Source of the DNA: SIBU01 sp964430335
GTDB taxonomy: Bacteria > Patescibacteriota > Minisyncoccia > Phycocordibacterales > SIBU01
DNA length: 64,000 nucleotides
NCBI GenBank assembly: GCA_964430335.1
Contig: CAYSEN010000003.1
Coordinates: 1-64,000 of the forward strand
Direction: 5' to 3'
Shown: positions 25,816-35,292 of the stretch, piece by piece
Numbering within the stretch: position 1 is the first letter of the stretch
How the letters are laid out: every line of letters begins with the position of its first letter
Position numbers and translations under genes: made by a program
The notes under the pieces: generated by a model
Told to the model about the DNA's origin: nothing
The model's input: only the letters and a program-made list of their open reading frames with translations
The model's database searches: none

Positions 25816-26880
25816 ATGTCAGACACAAACGGGATTCATAACACTCGCATTAGTCACATCACGCCTCTGCCGACACCGGCAGAACTCAAGGCTCAATTTC
25901 CGCTCACTTCAAAGGGGCGGGAAACGGTTCTCGGTTCTCGCAGTTCTATCGAGAAAATTCTCTTTGGTGAGGACTCTCGGCTACTCGTGGTGGTTGGTCC
26001 GTGTTCAGTGCATCGGATGGACGAAGTGTTCGATTATGCGACCAGACTTGCACAACTCGCGATAAATTACAACGATCAGATGCACATTGTCATGCGGTTT
26101 TGCGGAGACAAGCCAAGGACCGGTAGAGCCTGGACAGGTTGGTGGAACGACCCGCGTATGGACGGCTCATGCGACATTGCTGGTGGTTGGCGCGAAGGTC
26201 GGGAAACTATGGTGAAAATTCTCGACATGGGTCTCCCTCTCGGTTGTGAGGTGCTTGACGCCGAACATTTCCAACGCGTCGATGATTTGCCTTCGTATGT
26301 GTGGATTGGCGCAAGAAACGTTGGAGGTCAGCGTGAGCGTCAAATTGCCAGTGGTATTTCTGCCGCAGTAGGGCTCAAGAACCACAACACCGGTGGTAGT
26401 GATGTGGCGATCGGCGCACTTGATGTCGTAACCACCTCGAACGTATTCGTTGCGTCGAATGATCGAGGGGTCTCCTCACGTTTCGTGACCACGGGAAATC
26501 GGTATGCTCATCTGATTCTTCGCGGAACTGAAAAGGGACCAAATTACGACAGTGATTCAGTTTCAACTGCGATTGCCAGTCTGAAACATCGCGGTCATGT
26601 AGCAAGGGTTGTTGTGGACGCTTCTCACGGCAACTCGAACAAAGATCATAGCAAGCAACGTGAAGTGATTGATGATGTTGTTGGGCAGATCGTTGATCGC
26701 AACAGCGAATCGATCGCTGGGATCATGTACGAGAGTTTCCTTCAGCCTGGAAAGCAATCAATTCCACGAGACCTTTCTGATCTTAGGTCTGGAGTTTCTG
26801 TCACCGACGGATGTGATGGGTGGGATCAGACCGTGGAGGTTCTCGGTTCCATACACGCACGTCTCCTGAGCAGGAAATGA
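25816..26880 (+). CDS. aroG: Class I DAHP synthase (AroG type)
   Basis: 3-deoxy-D-arabino-heptulosonate 7-phosphate synthase, first step of the shikimate pathway. 354 residues aligning end to end with E. coli AroG: RLLVVVGPCSVHR, MRFCGDKPRT, GARNVGGQ, LRGTEKGPNY, DASHGNSNKDH, MYESFL and SVTDGCDGWDQT keep the usual metal and substrate residues. GART is changed to GARN. No other shikimate gene is in the window, and such lineages usually lack the pathway. GC content is above the neighbours and it has its own promoter and terminator, consistent with transfer. Confidence 0.88.
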   Translation: MSDTNGIHNTRISHITPLPTPAELKAQFPLTSKGRETVLGSRSSIEKILFGEDSRLLVVVGPCSVHRMDEVFDYATRLAQLAINYNDQMHIVMRFCGDKPRTGRAWTGWWNDPRMDGSCDIAGGWREGRETMVKILDMGLPLGCEVLDAEHFQRVDDLPSYVWIGARNVGGQRERQIASGISAAVGLKNHNTGGSDVAIGALDVVTTSNVFVASNDRGVSSRFVTTGNRYAHLILRGTEKGPNYDSDSVSTAIASLKHRGHVARVVVDASHGNSNKDHSKQREVIDDVVGQIVDRNSESIAGIMYESFLQPGKQSIPRDLSDLRSGVSVTDGCDGWDQTVEVLGSIHARLLSRK

Positions 26881-26888
26881 TTGCATAC

Positions 26889-26937
26889 GATACCACTTGA
26901 TTGTTCACTTTGTGAGCGGTCAGGTGGTTTTTTTATG
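26889..26937 (+). terminator. Terminator of aroG
   Basis: ACCACTTGA...TCAGGTGGT followed by a long T tract. Confidence 0.75.
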
Positions 26938-27019
26938 TAAATTTTGGCAACTATTTTGTAATAGATTGCTTTTTAAAATTGTTCTATACTTTATGGAAAT
27001 TATTAGCTAATTTTTTCCC

Positions 27020-28273
27020 ATGAAGAAAACACCTTTCAAAAATTATTCAGTCAACGTTGAGAAAGCGGTCGCGCTTTTAGGTTTGCCCAGAGATTTTGTT
27101 AAAAAACTGACAACGCCGAATCGGATTATTGATAAGAAGATTTCTGTGACGATGGATAGTGGAAAGAAAAAAACTTTTCAGGCCTATCGAGTGCAATTTA
27201 ATAACGCCCGTGGTCCGTATAAAGGTGGAATTAGATTTCATCCTGACGCTGATCTTGATGAGGTGAAGGCCTTGTCTGCGGCTATGGCGGTAAAGTGTGC
27301 GGTTGTAGGAATTCCGCTCGGTGGTGGAAAAGGAGGAGTGACTTGCGACCCAAAGAATTTGAGTTTCAGAGAGATAGAGAAAATTTCAAGAGCATGGGCA
27401 AAAGTGATGACTCCTTTTATTGGTGCAAACAAAGATATTCCTGCGCCGGATGTTTATACAAACGGACAGGTCATGGCTTATGTTCTAGATGAATTTGAAA
27501 AAATTACCGGTAAAAGCGAACCTGGACTAATTACGGGGAAACCGATTTCGCTCGGCGGTAGTTTGGGTAGAGACACCGCGACAGCAGACGGCGGGGCGTT
27601 TGTTTTGGATCAACTGGTTAAGGAATTAGGATTTAACAAAAAAGACTTGAAAGTCGCTGTGCAGGGTTTTGGAAATGCCGGGGCTACTATAGCAAAAATT
27701 TTGAAAAGCGAAGGATACAAGATGGTGGCGTTGTCCGACAGTACTGGCGGAATTTATAATCCAAATGGGCTCAATCCTGAAACACTCGAAGTTGCCAAAA
27801 GAGAGAAAGGTTCATTGCAAGCGGCAGCAGGAGAGGCAAAGCGAATCACAAACGAGGAAATTTTGGCATCGGATTGTGATATCTTGATTCCAGCGGCGCT
27901 CGATGGAGTCATTCATAAAGATAATGCGGGCTCAATCAAGGCCAGAATTATTTTGGAATTAGCAAACGGGCCAACAACCCCTGAGGCTGATGAAATTTTA
28001 AATTTGAAAGGCGTGACATTAGTACCAGATGTTTTGGCAAATGCCGGTGGAGTGACGGTCAGTTATTTTGAATGGGTTCAGAACACTCAGAACTGGTATT
28101 GGACAGCAAAGGAGGTAAAAGAGAGGTTGAAGCCTATCATGATCAAAAGTTTTGAGGAGGTTTGGAATTTGTCTAAAGCTAAAAAGATTTCTTTGCGAGA
28201 TTCGGCTTTTGCTATTGGAATCGGGAGGATTGCGGAGGCGATGAAAAGTAGAGGGGAGGATAGACGTAAGTAA
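27020..28273 (+). CDS. gdhA: Glutamate dehydrogenase
   Basis: Interconverts glutamate and 2-oxoglutarate plus ammonia. 417 residues with the catalytic-lysine segment PLGGGKGGV, PAPDVYTNGQVMAYVLDEF, the dinucleotide fold AVQGFGNAGATIAKIL, and PAALDGVIHKDN. Length matches the hexameric NAD(P)-dependent family. Coenzyme preference is not clear by eye. Monocistronic with a strong terminator. Confidence 0.94.
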   Translation: MKKTPFKNYSVNVEKAVALLGLPRDFVKKLTTPNRIIDKKISVTMDSGKKKTFQAYRVQFNNARGPYKGGIRFHPDADLDEVKALSAAMAVKCAVVGIPLGGGKGGVTCDPKNLSFREIEKISRAWAKVMTPFIGANKDIPAPDVYTNGQVMAYVLDEFEKITGKSEPGLITGKPISLGGSLGRDTATADGGAFVLDQLVKELGFNKKDLKVAVQGFGNAGATIAKILKSEGYKMVALSDSTGGIYNPNGLNPETLEVAKREKGSLQAAAGEAKRITNEEILASDCDILIPAALDGVIHKDNAGSIKARIILELANGPTTPEADEILNLKGVTLVPDVLANAGGVTVSYFEWVQNTQNWYWTAKEVKERLKPIMIKSFEEVWNLSKAKKISLRDSAFAIGIGRIAEAMKSRGEDRRK

Positions 28274-28300
28274 AGTAGACTTGAGACAAGAAAAGAGAAG

Positions 28301-28337
28301 TCCCCGGCCGCGCGAAGCGCGGCCGGGGACTTCTGTA
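28301..28337 (+). terminator. gdhA terminator
   Basis: GAAGTCCCCGGCCGC, loop, GCGGCCGGGGACTTC. Very GC-rich stem but only a poor T tract after it. Confidence 0.65.
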
Positions 28338-28377
28338 ATTTTTCTTATCTAATTACTAACATCTAACTTTCTAATTC

Positions 28378-28614
28378 CTACTTGATTCCTAACAACTGTT
28401 TCAACTTTGGCTCGTTAAAACCAACGACAATACTTCCATCGATGTCGATGACAGGCACGCCCATTTGTCCAGATTTTTCAATAGCCTCTTTTCGTGCGAC
28501 TGGATCAGCGGCCGCATTTTTGTCTGTGAATTCAACACCGTTTGCCTTGAACATATCTTTTGCCATGTGGCAGAAGTGACAGGTAGGGGTGCTGTATATT
28601 GTGACTTTGTGCAT
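28378..28614 (-). CDS. Glutaredoxin/NrdH-like thiol oxidoreductase
   Basis: 78 residues with thioredoxin fold. YSTPTCHFCHMAK gives the redox centre CHFC, then the cis-proline motif MGVPVIDIDG and a C-terminal GFNEPKLKQLL. It could reduce ribonucleotide reductase or protein disulfides. The partner reductase is not in the window. Confidence 0.88.
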   Translation of the reverse strand: MHKVTIYSTPTCHFCHMAKDMFKANGVEFTDKNAAADPVARKEAIEKSGQMGVPVIDIDGSIVVGFNEPKLKQLLGIK

Positions 28615-28763
28615 GAGTTTTTTTATTTTGGTTGCGACCTAAATCTCTAGGATAGCAACGACTTAGAGATTGGAAGTACTCTTTGTGGTGCGACCTAGTT
28701 CATACATTATACGCGAGGCTTAGCTTTGGTCAAAATTAAATAAAAATCACCCTATGTGGGTGA

Positions 28764-29099
28764 TTACTTGGATGTTTTCCTACGCTTGCGGGGTCTTCTG
28801 GAAGCACACATGGTGCTCCAAATCAGATCCTCAAGCGTAAACATGAAAGTGCTTGTGGCGCTGTTATGGCGTGCGTTGACCGCTTCATCGAGGGCGTTCA
28901 ACGCACTCAGCAAAGCGCACTCTTCAGTGTTACATACGCGAAGGACTATAAAGCCCATGCCGTCGTCGTATATCTCTTCCGCGACATCTGTTCCCGCCTT
29001 GTAGATGTGTCCGCGCTTCAAGGTCTCGCAAGAACACCTTGAGATGTATATTCGACGATCTGAGCCACGTAGTACGTACCACTGCTCTTCCTTTTTCAT
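28764..29099 (-). CDS. Small basic/acidic protein, function unknown
   Basis: 111 residues from the ATG at 29099, which has a GGAAC sequence before it. Upstream in-frame codons run through the promoter (TTGACA, 16 nt, TATTTT) and are not likely used. The protein contains scattered Cys (SRCSCETL, VCNTEEC) and a very basic C-terminal tail (RRPRKRRKTSK) suggesting nucleic-acid contact. No family recognised. GC-richer than its neighbours. Confidence 0.6.
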   Translation of the reverse strand: MKKEEQWYVLRGSDRRIYISRCSCETLKRGHIYKAGTDVAEEIYDDGMGFIVLRVCNTEECALLSALNALDEAVNARHNSATSTFMFTLEDLIWSTMCASRRPRKRRKTSK

Positions 29100-29193
29100 A
29101 TGTTCCTTTTTACAAACTTTACATAAAATATAACAAATTAATAATTTGTCAAACATAATATATTTTAATAATTTTATTTTGTATAATGTTGTG

Positions 29194-29943
29194 ATGGAAC
29201 AGGACCAAATTATTTTTGACAAAAAGGCTAAAGTCTATAAACACGTTTTTTTCGATGTAGATCAGACCCTTACAAGAAGCCGTTCGTTAATCGAGCCAAG
29301 CATGAAAGAAGTATTGGAAAAACTTTGTGATAAACACGACGTTATTATTGTCTCCGGTGCGAAAGAAGAACAAATTTGGAAACAAGTTACAAAAGATTTT
29401 GACGGTAAGGTATATATTTTGGCTCAAAATGGTAATAGTGCTACAGATAAGCAGGGGCAGTATTTGTGGAAGAATGTTTTAAATCAGTCACAGAAGGACG
29501 AAATTTTTAATCACATCAAAAAAATCAAAGACCAATTCGGTTCGAATTTTAAAGGCGCTGTTGAGGAGGACACTATACAAGACCGAGGATGCCAAGTTTC
29601 ATTTAGCTGTATCGGACACAATGCTAATTTGGAACTCAAGGAGGCCTTTGACCCTAAGGGAGAACTTCGTCAAAGTATTCTAAGAAAAATTCCGTTTAAT
29701 TCTCAAACTCTTGAGGTAAAAATCGGTGGTACTACTTGTTTTGATTATTTTGAGCTTGGTAAGCACAAAGGAAAAAACGTATCAGAGTTGTTTAAAAAAA
29801 TGAGTTGGAACAGAGAAGATTCGGTTTATATTGGCGACGCTCTTTTCCCTGGAGGAAATGATGAAAGTGTAATCGGTGTTTGCGACACACTACAAGTTTC
29901 AAATCCATTTGAGACTCAAGTGGCTATTAGAAAAATGATTTAA
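29194..29943 (+). CDS. HAD-IIB sugar-phosphate phosphatase/phosphomannomutase-like
   Basis: 249 residues from the ATG at 29194. HAD motif I is DVDQTLTRSR, motif II IIVSG, and the end motif YIGDALFPGGNDESV. The cap and GGTTCFDYFELGKHKGKNV resemble eukaryotic-type phosphomannomutase and related HAD-IIB enzymes. TATAAT ends 6 nt before the ATG, so the message is probably leaderless. It is followed by an oxidase gene after 7 nt. Confidence 0.72.
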   Translation: MEQDQIIFDKKAKVYKHVFFDVDQTLTRSRSLIEPSMKEVLEKLCDKHDVIIVSGAKEEQIWKQVTKDFDGKVYILAQNGNSATDKQGQYLWKNVLNQSQKDEIFNHIKKIKDQFGSNFKGAVEEDTIQDRGCQVSFSCIGHNANLELKEAFDPKGELRQSILRKIPFNSQTLEVKIGGTTCFDYFELGKHKGKNVSELFKKMSWNREDSVYIGDALFPGGNDESVIGVCDTLQVSNPFETQVAIRKMI

Positions 29944-29950
29944 ATTATTT

Positions 29951-31587
29951 ATGAATTACTCAGACGATATAAAGAAGTTTTTTAAGGGAGAGGTTCACTC
30001 CGATAGTGAGACCTTGGAAAAAATGAGCACCGATGCAAGTATTTTCAAAGTTAACCCTTCACTTGTGGTTGCTCCAAAAGACGTCGAGGATTTGTGTAAA
30101 TTAGTCACTTTTGTAGGTGAAAAATCATCTGAGGGTGCCGATATTTCTTTGACCGCAAGATCTGCGGGTACTGATATGTCGGGTGGGCCGCTGACCGAAT
30201 CGATTGTTGTGGATTTTCTGCCACATTTTAATCACATTAAAAGTGTCCAGAAAAATTTTGCTGTGACCGAGCCAGGAGTCTATTATCGTGATTTTGAGGT
30301 AGAAACATTAAAGCAAGATTTGATCATGCCTTCTTATCCTGCATCTCGAGATTTGTGCACTATGGGAGGAATTGTCGCTAATAATTCCGGGGGCGAAAAA
30401 ACTTTGGCCTACGGAAAAACTGAAAAATATGTGAGAAGGGTAAAAATGGTTTGTGCTGACGGAAATGAATACGAGTTTAAACCATTAACAATTTTAGAAT
30501 TAGAGGAAGTGGGAAAACAGCAGAATTTTTTTGGTAGGATTCACCGCCACATGTTTGAGTTGATTACTAAGAATTACGATTTGATTAAAGGCGCTAAACC
30601 AAATGTTTCGAAAAATTCAGCCGGATACTTTTTGTGGAATGCGTATGATAAGGAAAAGGGAATTTTCGACCTGACTAAGATTATTGTCGGTTCTCAGGGA
30701 ACACTCGGTCTTATTACTGAGGCGACAATCGCTTTAGTTCAGCCAAAAAAATATACATCACTGCTGATAGCGTTTCTGCCAACACTAAAACCTTTGGCTG
30801 AAATTACCAATAATGTCTTGAAATTTGGCCCAGAGAGTTTTGAATCTTTTGATGATCAGACAGTAAAATTTGGAATTAAATTGTTTCCACTGATTGTTAA
30901 AAAATTAAACGGTAATCTGGTTAAGTTGGCATTTCAATTCCTGCCAGAGTTCTTCATGGTGCTCACGGGCGGGGTGCCAAAGCTCATTTTGATTGCAGAA
31001 TTTACTGGAGACACACAAGAAGAAGCAACAAAGAAAGCGGAGTCTGCTCAGGAATCACTCTTGCCGTTTAAGTTAAAAACTAAAATTGCAAAATCTGAAG
31101 CCGAGACCAAAAAGTTTTGGACATTCAGAAGAGAGAGCTTCAATTTACTCAGACAAAAATTGTCCACTCTACGTACGGCTCCATTTATCGATGACTTCGC
31201 AGTCAGACCTGAATATTTGCCAGAATTTTTGCCAAAGCTTAATGCTATATTGGGAAAGTACGATATTACTTACACTGTGGCTGGGCACGTGGGCGATGGT
31301 AACTTCCATATTATTCCGCTTATGAATTTCCAAAAACCTGAAACAGTTGAAATTATTAAGGATTTGTCTAACAAGGTTTATAAGTTGGTTTTGGATTTCA
31401 AAGGCTCGATTACCGGTGAACACAACGACGGACTGATCAGGAGCTCATATTTGCCAATGATGTATGATTTGGAAATTATTAAGTTGTTTGAAGAAACTAA
31501 AAAAATATTTGACCCTCTAAATATTTTTAATCCTGGTAAGAAGGTTGGAGCAGATCGACACTACGCTTGGGAGCATATTAATAGGGG
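29951..31587 (+). CDS. FAD-linked oxidase, GlcD/D-lactate dehydrogenase type (3' end in gap)
   Basis: At least 545 residues. N-terminal FAD-binding type 4 domain with TARSAGTDMSGG and YPASRDLCTMGGIVANNSGG. FAD-oxidase C domain with VAGHVGDGNFHIIPLM and GSITGEHNDGLIRSSYL, then FDPLNIFNPGKK close to the expected C terminus. Likely oxidises a 2-hydroxy acid such as D-lactate or glycolate at the membrane. The gene runs into a gap, so only a few residues or a further Fe-S domain could be missing. Probably co-transcribed with the HAD gene. Confidence 0.82.
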
Positions 31588-31687
31588 NNNNNNNNNNNNN
31601 NNNNNNNNNNNNNNNNNNNNNNNNNNNNNNNNNNNNNNNNNNNNNNNNNNNNNNNNNNNNNNNNNNNNNNNNNNNNNNNNNNNNNNN
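31588..31687. other. Assembly gap (100 N)
   Basis: Run of 100 N between the convergent oxidase and LOG genes. The 3' ends of both are hidden. Confidence 0.99.
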
Positions 31688-32361
31688 ACAGGAACCTTTT
31701 TGATGATTTCTAGAATCTCATCTTCGTCATCGGTAATAGTGTAAAGTTTCATTTCATCCTCAGTAACCGCTCGGTGTTTGCCATAAATAACATCTTTGAT
31801 GAATTTATGAAGGCCGTCCCAGTAATCATGGCCAACAAGAATGATCGGCACTTTTCTAATTTTTCGTGTTTGAATGAGTGTTAGAATTTCAAACATTTCA
31901 TCGAGTGTTCCGAATCCTCCAGGGAAGAAAAGATATGCTTCACCAGAAAAAGAGAGAGCCACTTTTCTAACGAAGAAATAGTCAAATTGCACTGAGTCGG
32001 TGGTGTACTGGTTTAAAGGTTGCTTACTAGCGAGTCTAATATTCAATCCGAGTGATTTGTTACCGGCTTCAAACGCACCTCGGTTAGCTGCTTCCATGAT
32101 TCCACCACCTCCGCCGGACATTACTGCGTAGCCTAGTGATGAAATTTTTTGTGCTAGGTTCCTTGCCTGAATGTAGTGAGGACTGTTTTCAGTTAGTCTT
32201 GCTGAACCGAAAAAAGTAACAGTCTTATCGTAGTTTTTAATAAATTCAAAAGCGCTTGTGAATTCTTTATCTATTCTGTGAACTTTTTCCTTAATGATTT
32301 TGTGTATCTCCTCTGGCGACAAATCTGCTGGTAATATTTCTTGTGTATTTTCGTTGTTCAT
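31688..32361 (-). CDS. LOG-family nucleotide phosphoribohydrolase-like protein (3' end in gap)
   Basis: 224 residues visible. Rossmann fold with TVTFFGSARL, GYAVMSGGGGGIMEAANRGA and the LOG motif PGGFGTLDEMFE. LOG proteins release cytokinin-type bases or hydrolyse nucleoside monophosphates, and many were once called lysine decarboxylases. The last residues are lost in the gap. Confidence 0.85.
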
Positions 32362-32455
32362 ATGGTTTATTTTATCGCTCTATTTTACGTCACGGGTTAC
32401 TTTTTGCAAAACATTATCTCTGGTATAATTTGTCTATAATATTTTAATAACAAAT

Positions 32456-32914
32456 ATGAAAAAATTATCTACAAACGAAACAATAGCAGTTTGGGTTACT
32501 CTCATTGTTGCATTCGGAATGTTATTTTTTGGAAATAGATTTTTTAAATATATGGCAAATCCAACACAAGAAGCTAGTGTAAGTACTTCTGAAAATTTAT
32601 CAGTTGAGGATGTGCAATTAGGTGAAGGTGAAGAGGTGAAGTCAGGCGATACTATTTCGGTACATTATGTAGGCAAGCTTTCAGACGGAACACAGTTTGA
32701 TAGTTCGATTGAAAGAGGCGAACCTCTTAAGTTTGTGGTAGGAGAAGGCATGCTGATTAAAGGTTTTGATCAAGGAGTGATCGGTATGAAATTGGGCGGT
32801 AAAAGAAGGCTGGTCATACCGCCAGAACTAGGCTACGGCGATCAGCAAGTTGGTCCAATTCCTGCAAATTCGACTATTGTTTTTGATGTAGAGTTGGTAA
32901 AGATTGAGAAATAG
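32456..32914 (+). CDS. Membrane-anchored FKBP-type peptidyl-prolyl isomerase
   Basis: 152 residues. One N-terminal membrane helix (ETIAVWVTLIVAFGMLFFG), then an FKBP domain with ISVHYVGKLSDGTQFDSS, PLKFVVGEGMLIKGFDQGVIGMKLGG and PPELGYGDQQVGPIPANSTIVFDVELVKI. Probably folds exported proteins on the outer face of the membrane. Active-site residues (Y, F, D, W/I positions) look intact. Confidence 0.9.
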   Translation: MKKLSTNETIAVWVTLIVAFGMLFFGNRFFKYMANPTQEASVSTSENLSVEDVQLGEGEEVKSGDTISVHYVGKLSDGTQFDSSIERGEPLKFVVGEGMLIKGFDQGVIGMKLGGKRRLVIPPELGYGDQQVGPIPANSTIVFDVELVKIEK

Positions 32915-32925
32915 AGAGAAAGAAT

Positions 32926-32958
32926 AAAGCCGGGCGCCCTTTGGGCGCCCGGCTTTAT
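32926..32958 (+). terminator. FKBP gene terminator
   Basis: AAAGCCGGGCGCC, loop ctt, GGGCGCCCGGCTTT. Perfect GC-rich stem. Confidence 0.85.
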
Positions 32959-32967
32959 TCTTGCTAA

Positions 32968-33187
32968 TTTGTCAAATAAATGTTATAAATTATGCAGAGA
33001 AAAGAAGGCCACAAACAACAATTTATATCCATTTTGGGTTAAATATTGTGGCTAAGGATTTTGACAGACAACAACTCTCTCCCTCTCTTGACGCGAATAC
33101 GTTTCAAGTGAAGGGGAGGGTTGTTGGATTACCAACTATGGCGCGATTGTCCTCGCGACACATCACCCTTCCTAAAATTGTTTGCCC
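32968..33187 (+). promoter_or_regulatory. Leader region before the 62-residue membrane protein
   Basis: No recognised gene in 220 nt. It holds a promoter-like TTGTCA/TATAAA, a 16-codon ORF, and a long-range pairing CAACAACTCTCTCCC with GGGGAGGGTTGTTG (about 33067-33126). The fold ends shortly before the gene and could be regulatory. Confidence 0.4.
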
Positions 33188-33376
33188 ATGAAAATATTAA
33201 GGGCGATAGGATTGGGGTTGGTCATCATCATTCTCCAGCTTTTAGTTCCTCGAGTTTTTCATAGTGCGGAAGATGCTTTCGTGGCAACTTTTAATACCGC
33301 ACAAGTGGTCATGGGTGTGGCTCGTGACACAATTACCAGTCTTCCTAAGACTCTAAATTCAGTGTCACCACGCTAA
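33188..33376 (+). CDS. Small single-pass membrane protein, function unknown
   Basis: 62 residues from the ATG at 33188. N-terminal hydrophobic helix (AIGLGLVIIILQLLVPRVF) followed by a short amphipathic tail. No family recognised. A terminator hairpin (AACCGACGCA/TGCGTCGGTT, 33384-33409) follows within 10 nt, supporting a real small gene. Confidence 0.55.
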   Translation: MKILRAIGLGLVIIILQLLVPRVFHSAEDAFVATFNTAQVVMGVARDTITSLPKTLNSVSPR

Positions 33377-33383
33377 TGACAAA

Positions 33384-33412
33384 ACCGACGCATATTCTGC
33401 GTCGGTTGTCTG
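33384..33412 (+). terminator. Terminator of the 62-residue gene
   Basis: AACCGACGCA, loop tattc, TGCGTCGGTT, then a T-containing run. Confidence 0.7.
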
Positions 33413-33456
33413 TTTATATAATTGTGACAATCTATATTTCTGATATGCTGAAGCCA

Positions 33457-34680
33457 ATGAAGCCTTTAAATTTTAAAATTGAAAAAAAGTTGTCTAACGG
33501 CCGTCTCGGTCGAGCGGGCATTTTATCTACACCTCATGGCGATATACACACTCCGGCTTTTGTAACAGTAGGTACTAAAGCGAGCGTAAAATCCTTAACG
33601 CCTGAACAAGTTCGTGAATTGGGCGCAGAAGTCGTCTTGGCCAACACCTACCATCTATATCTCCAGCCTGGAGAAGAAGTAATGAAAAAAGCTGGAGGCA
33701 TTCATAAGTTTATGAATTGGTCTGGTCCGACCATGACCGACTCAGGCGGATTTCAAGCTTTTTCACTCGGCGCTGCCTACGGCAAAAAAATGAACAAGCT
33801 AGCCGAGGTAAAACAGGATAATTACAAAGCCGAAATTTCAGAAGACATTGAAGAGAAAGAAAAGTTTGCCAAGATTACAGAAAATGGAGTTGAGTTTAAA
33901 TCGGTGCTCGACGGAAGTACGCATTTTTTTACACCGGAGCGTTCAATAGAAATTCAGCACGCAATTGGTGCTGATATGATTTTTGCTTTTGACGAATGCA
34001 CTTCGCCAATTGCCCCACATGATTATCAAAAGGAGGCGATGGACCGCACTCATCGATGGGCAAGGAGAAGCTTGGAAAAGCACAAAGAACTAGAATCAAA
34101 AAAAATCGCGGGACAACCGCCCCAGGCTCTCATGGGAATCGTTCAGGGTGGAAGATTTGAAGATTTGAGAAAGGAGAGTGCCGAAATAATTGGCAAAATG
34201 GACTTCGACGGATTTGGAATTGGTGGTTCGTTTGAAAAAGCGGACATGAACACTGCAGTTGGTTGGGTCAACGCACTACTTCCCGAAGACAAGCCTCGCC
34301 ATTTGCTTGGAATAGGAGATCCTGTCGATTTAATTTACGCCATTGAAGAAGGCTGTGATTTGTTTGATTGCGTAGCACCGACTCGAATCGCAAGGCATGG
34401 CACTTTGTATAGCAGAAAAGGATTGGTCCACATTACCGCAAGTCCATACAGAAATAGTTTTACACCGGTCATCGCCGATTGTGGTTGTTATACATGCCAA
34501 AATTTCACCAAGGCGTATCTCGGCTATCTTTTCAAAGCTAGAGAATTTCTGGCTTATACTTTGGCTTCAATACACAATCTCTATTTTATAGTTCATTTGG
34601 TTAAGGATGCGAGACAAGCGATTTTGGATGGTACTTTTGACCAATTCAAAAAGGAGTTTTTGGAGAATTATAAAAAATAA
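33457..34680 (+). CDS. tgt: Queuine/preQ1 tRNA-ribosyltransferase
   Basis: Exchanges G34 for preQ1 (bacterial) in GUN tRNAs, including tRNA-Tyr. 407 residues from the ATG at 33457. TMTDSGGFQAFSLG, DLFDCVAPTRIARHG and the zinc site CGCYTC with the distal His in SIHN are all present. TATGCT (33444-33449) places the start site at about 33457, so the message is probably leaderless and the upstream ATGs at 33376 and 33445 are unlikely. A short lysine/glutamate-rich insertion follows the active-site motif. Confidence 0.93.
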   Translation: MKPLNFKIEKKLSNGRLGRAGILSTPHGDIHTPAFVTVGTKASVKSLTPEQVRELGAEVVLANTYHLYLQPGEEVMKKAGGIHKFMNWSGPTMTDSGGFQAFSLGAAYGKKMNKLAEVKQDNYKAEISEDIEEKEKFAKITENGVEFKSVLDGSTHFFTPERSIEIQHAIGADMIFAFDECTSPIAPHDYQKEAMDRTHRWARRSLEKHKELESKKIAGQPPQALMGIVQGGRFEDLRKESAEIIGKMDFDGFGIGGSFEKADMNTAVGWVNALLPEDKPRHLLGIGDPVDLIYAIEEGCDLFDCVAPTRIARHGTLYSRKGLVHITASPYRNSFTPVIADCGCYTCQNFTKAYLGYLFKAREFLAYTLASIHNLYFIVHLVKDARQAILDGTFDQFKKEFLENYKK

Positions 34681-34702
34681 AAACCGCTGTCAAACAGCGG
34701 TT
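34681..34702. terminator. Bidirectional terminator between tgt and the convergent small gene
   Basis: AACCGCTG, loop tcaaa, CAGCGGTT with A tract on the left. The U tract is best for the minus-strand gene. Confidence 0.7.
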
Positions 34703-34704
34703 CA

Positions 34705-35163
34705 TCAATGAGCATGTCCTTGTCCGGTGATTGCCTGTATGCAGCCTCTTGCCCATCGAATACCTTTTTCGTTACTTGATCGTGTGTAGGCATCGATTCT
34801 GTCACGCAAGTATCCGATCATCTGACGCTCGTTCGGGACGGACAACTTGACTCGTCGGCCGATCATCTCGACGATCCGAATGCTCATAGAACAATCGACG
34901 ACCATGAGGGGAAGCGTTGGTCCAATTACCCAAAGCTCGGCACCGGATCGTTGAGCCCTGTTTTGTGACCGGCTACTGAAGTGTGGGCGTCGACCGTGCC
35001 ATTCGCCGCCGGGGAAAAGTCGCAATTCCCATTGAGGCGGCCCGAAATTAAGCTGATTGACTTCAAAACCAATCACCGTAGGATCTCCTTTTGGAAAATT
35101 GTTTGGGATTGAGTAGGGAATTCCCTCCACAATCTCATCGCCGATAATTTGGTATTTTTCCAT
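34705..35163 (-). CDS. Protein of unknown function, GC-rich
   Basis: 152 residues from MEKYQIIGDEIVEG. An upstream ATG (35202) is in frame, but the best -10 (TATAAA, 17 nt after TTTACA) lies between the two, so the inner start is preferred. No signal peptide, no family recognised, positively charged C-terminal half. GC content is much higher than tgt beside it. Confidence 0.55.
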   Translation of the reverse strand: MEKYQIIGDEIVEGIPYSIPNNFPKGDPTVIGFEVNQLNFGPPQWELRLFPGGEWHGRRPHFSSRSQNRAQRSGAELWVIGPTLPLMVVDCSMSIRIVEMIGRRVKLSVPNERQMIGYLRDRIDAYTRSSNEKGIRWARGCIQAITGQGHAH

Positions 35164-35292
35164 GTTACTAGGTTGCTTGTCTGAGCAATTTATAACACTC
35201 ATATACTTTTTTGTAAAATTAAATTTGTATTACTCAAAAAAAGTTTTCCACACCCTGTTTGACGAGATTTCTACATAGGTTATTATAAAAAC

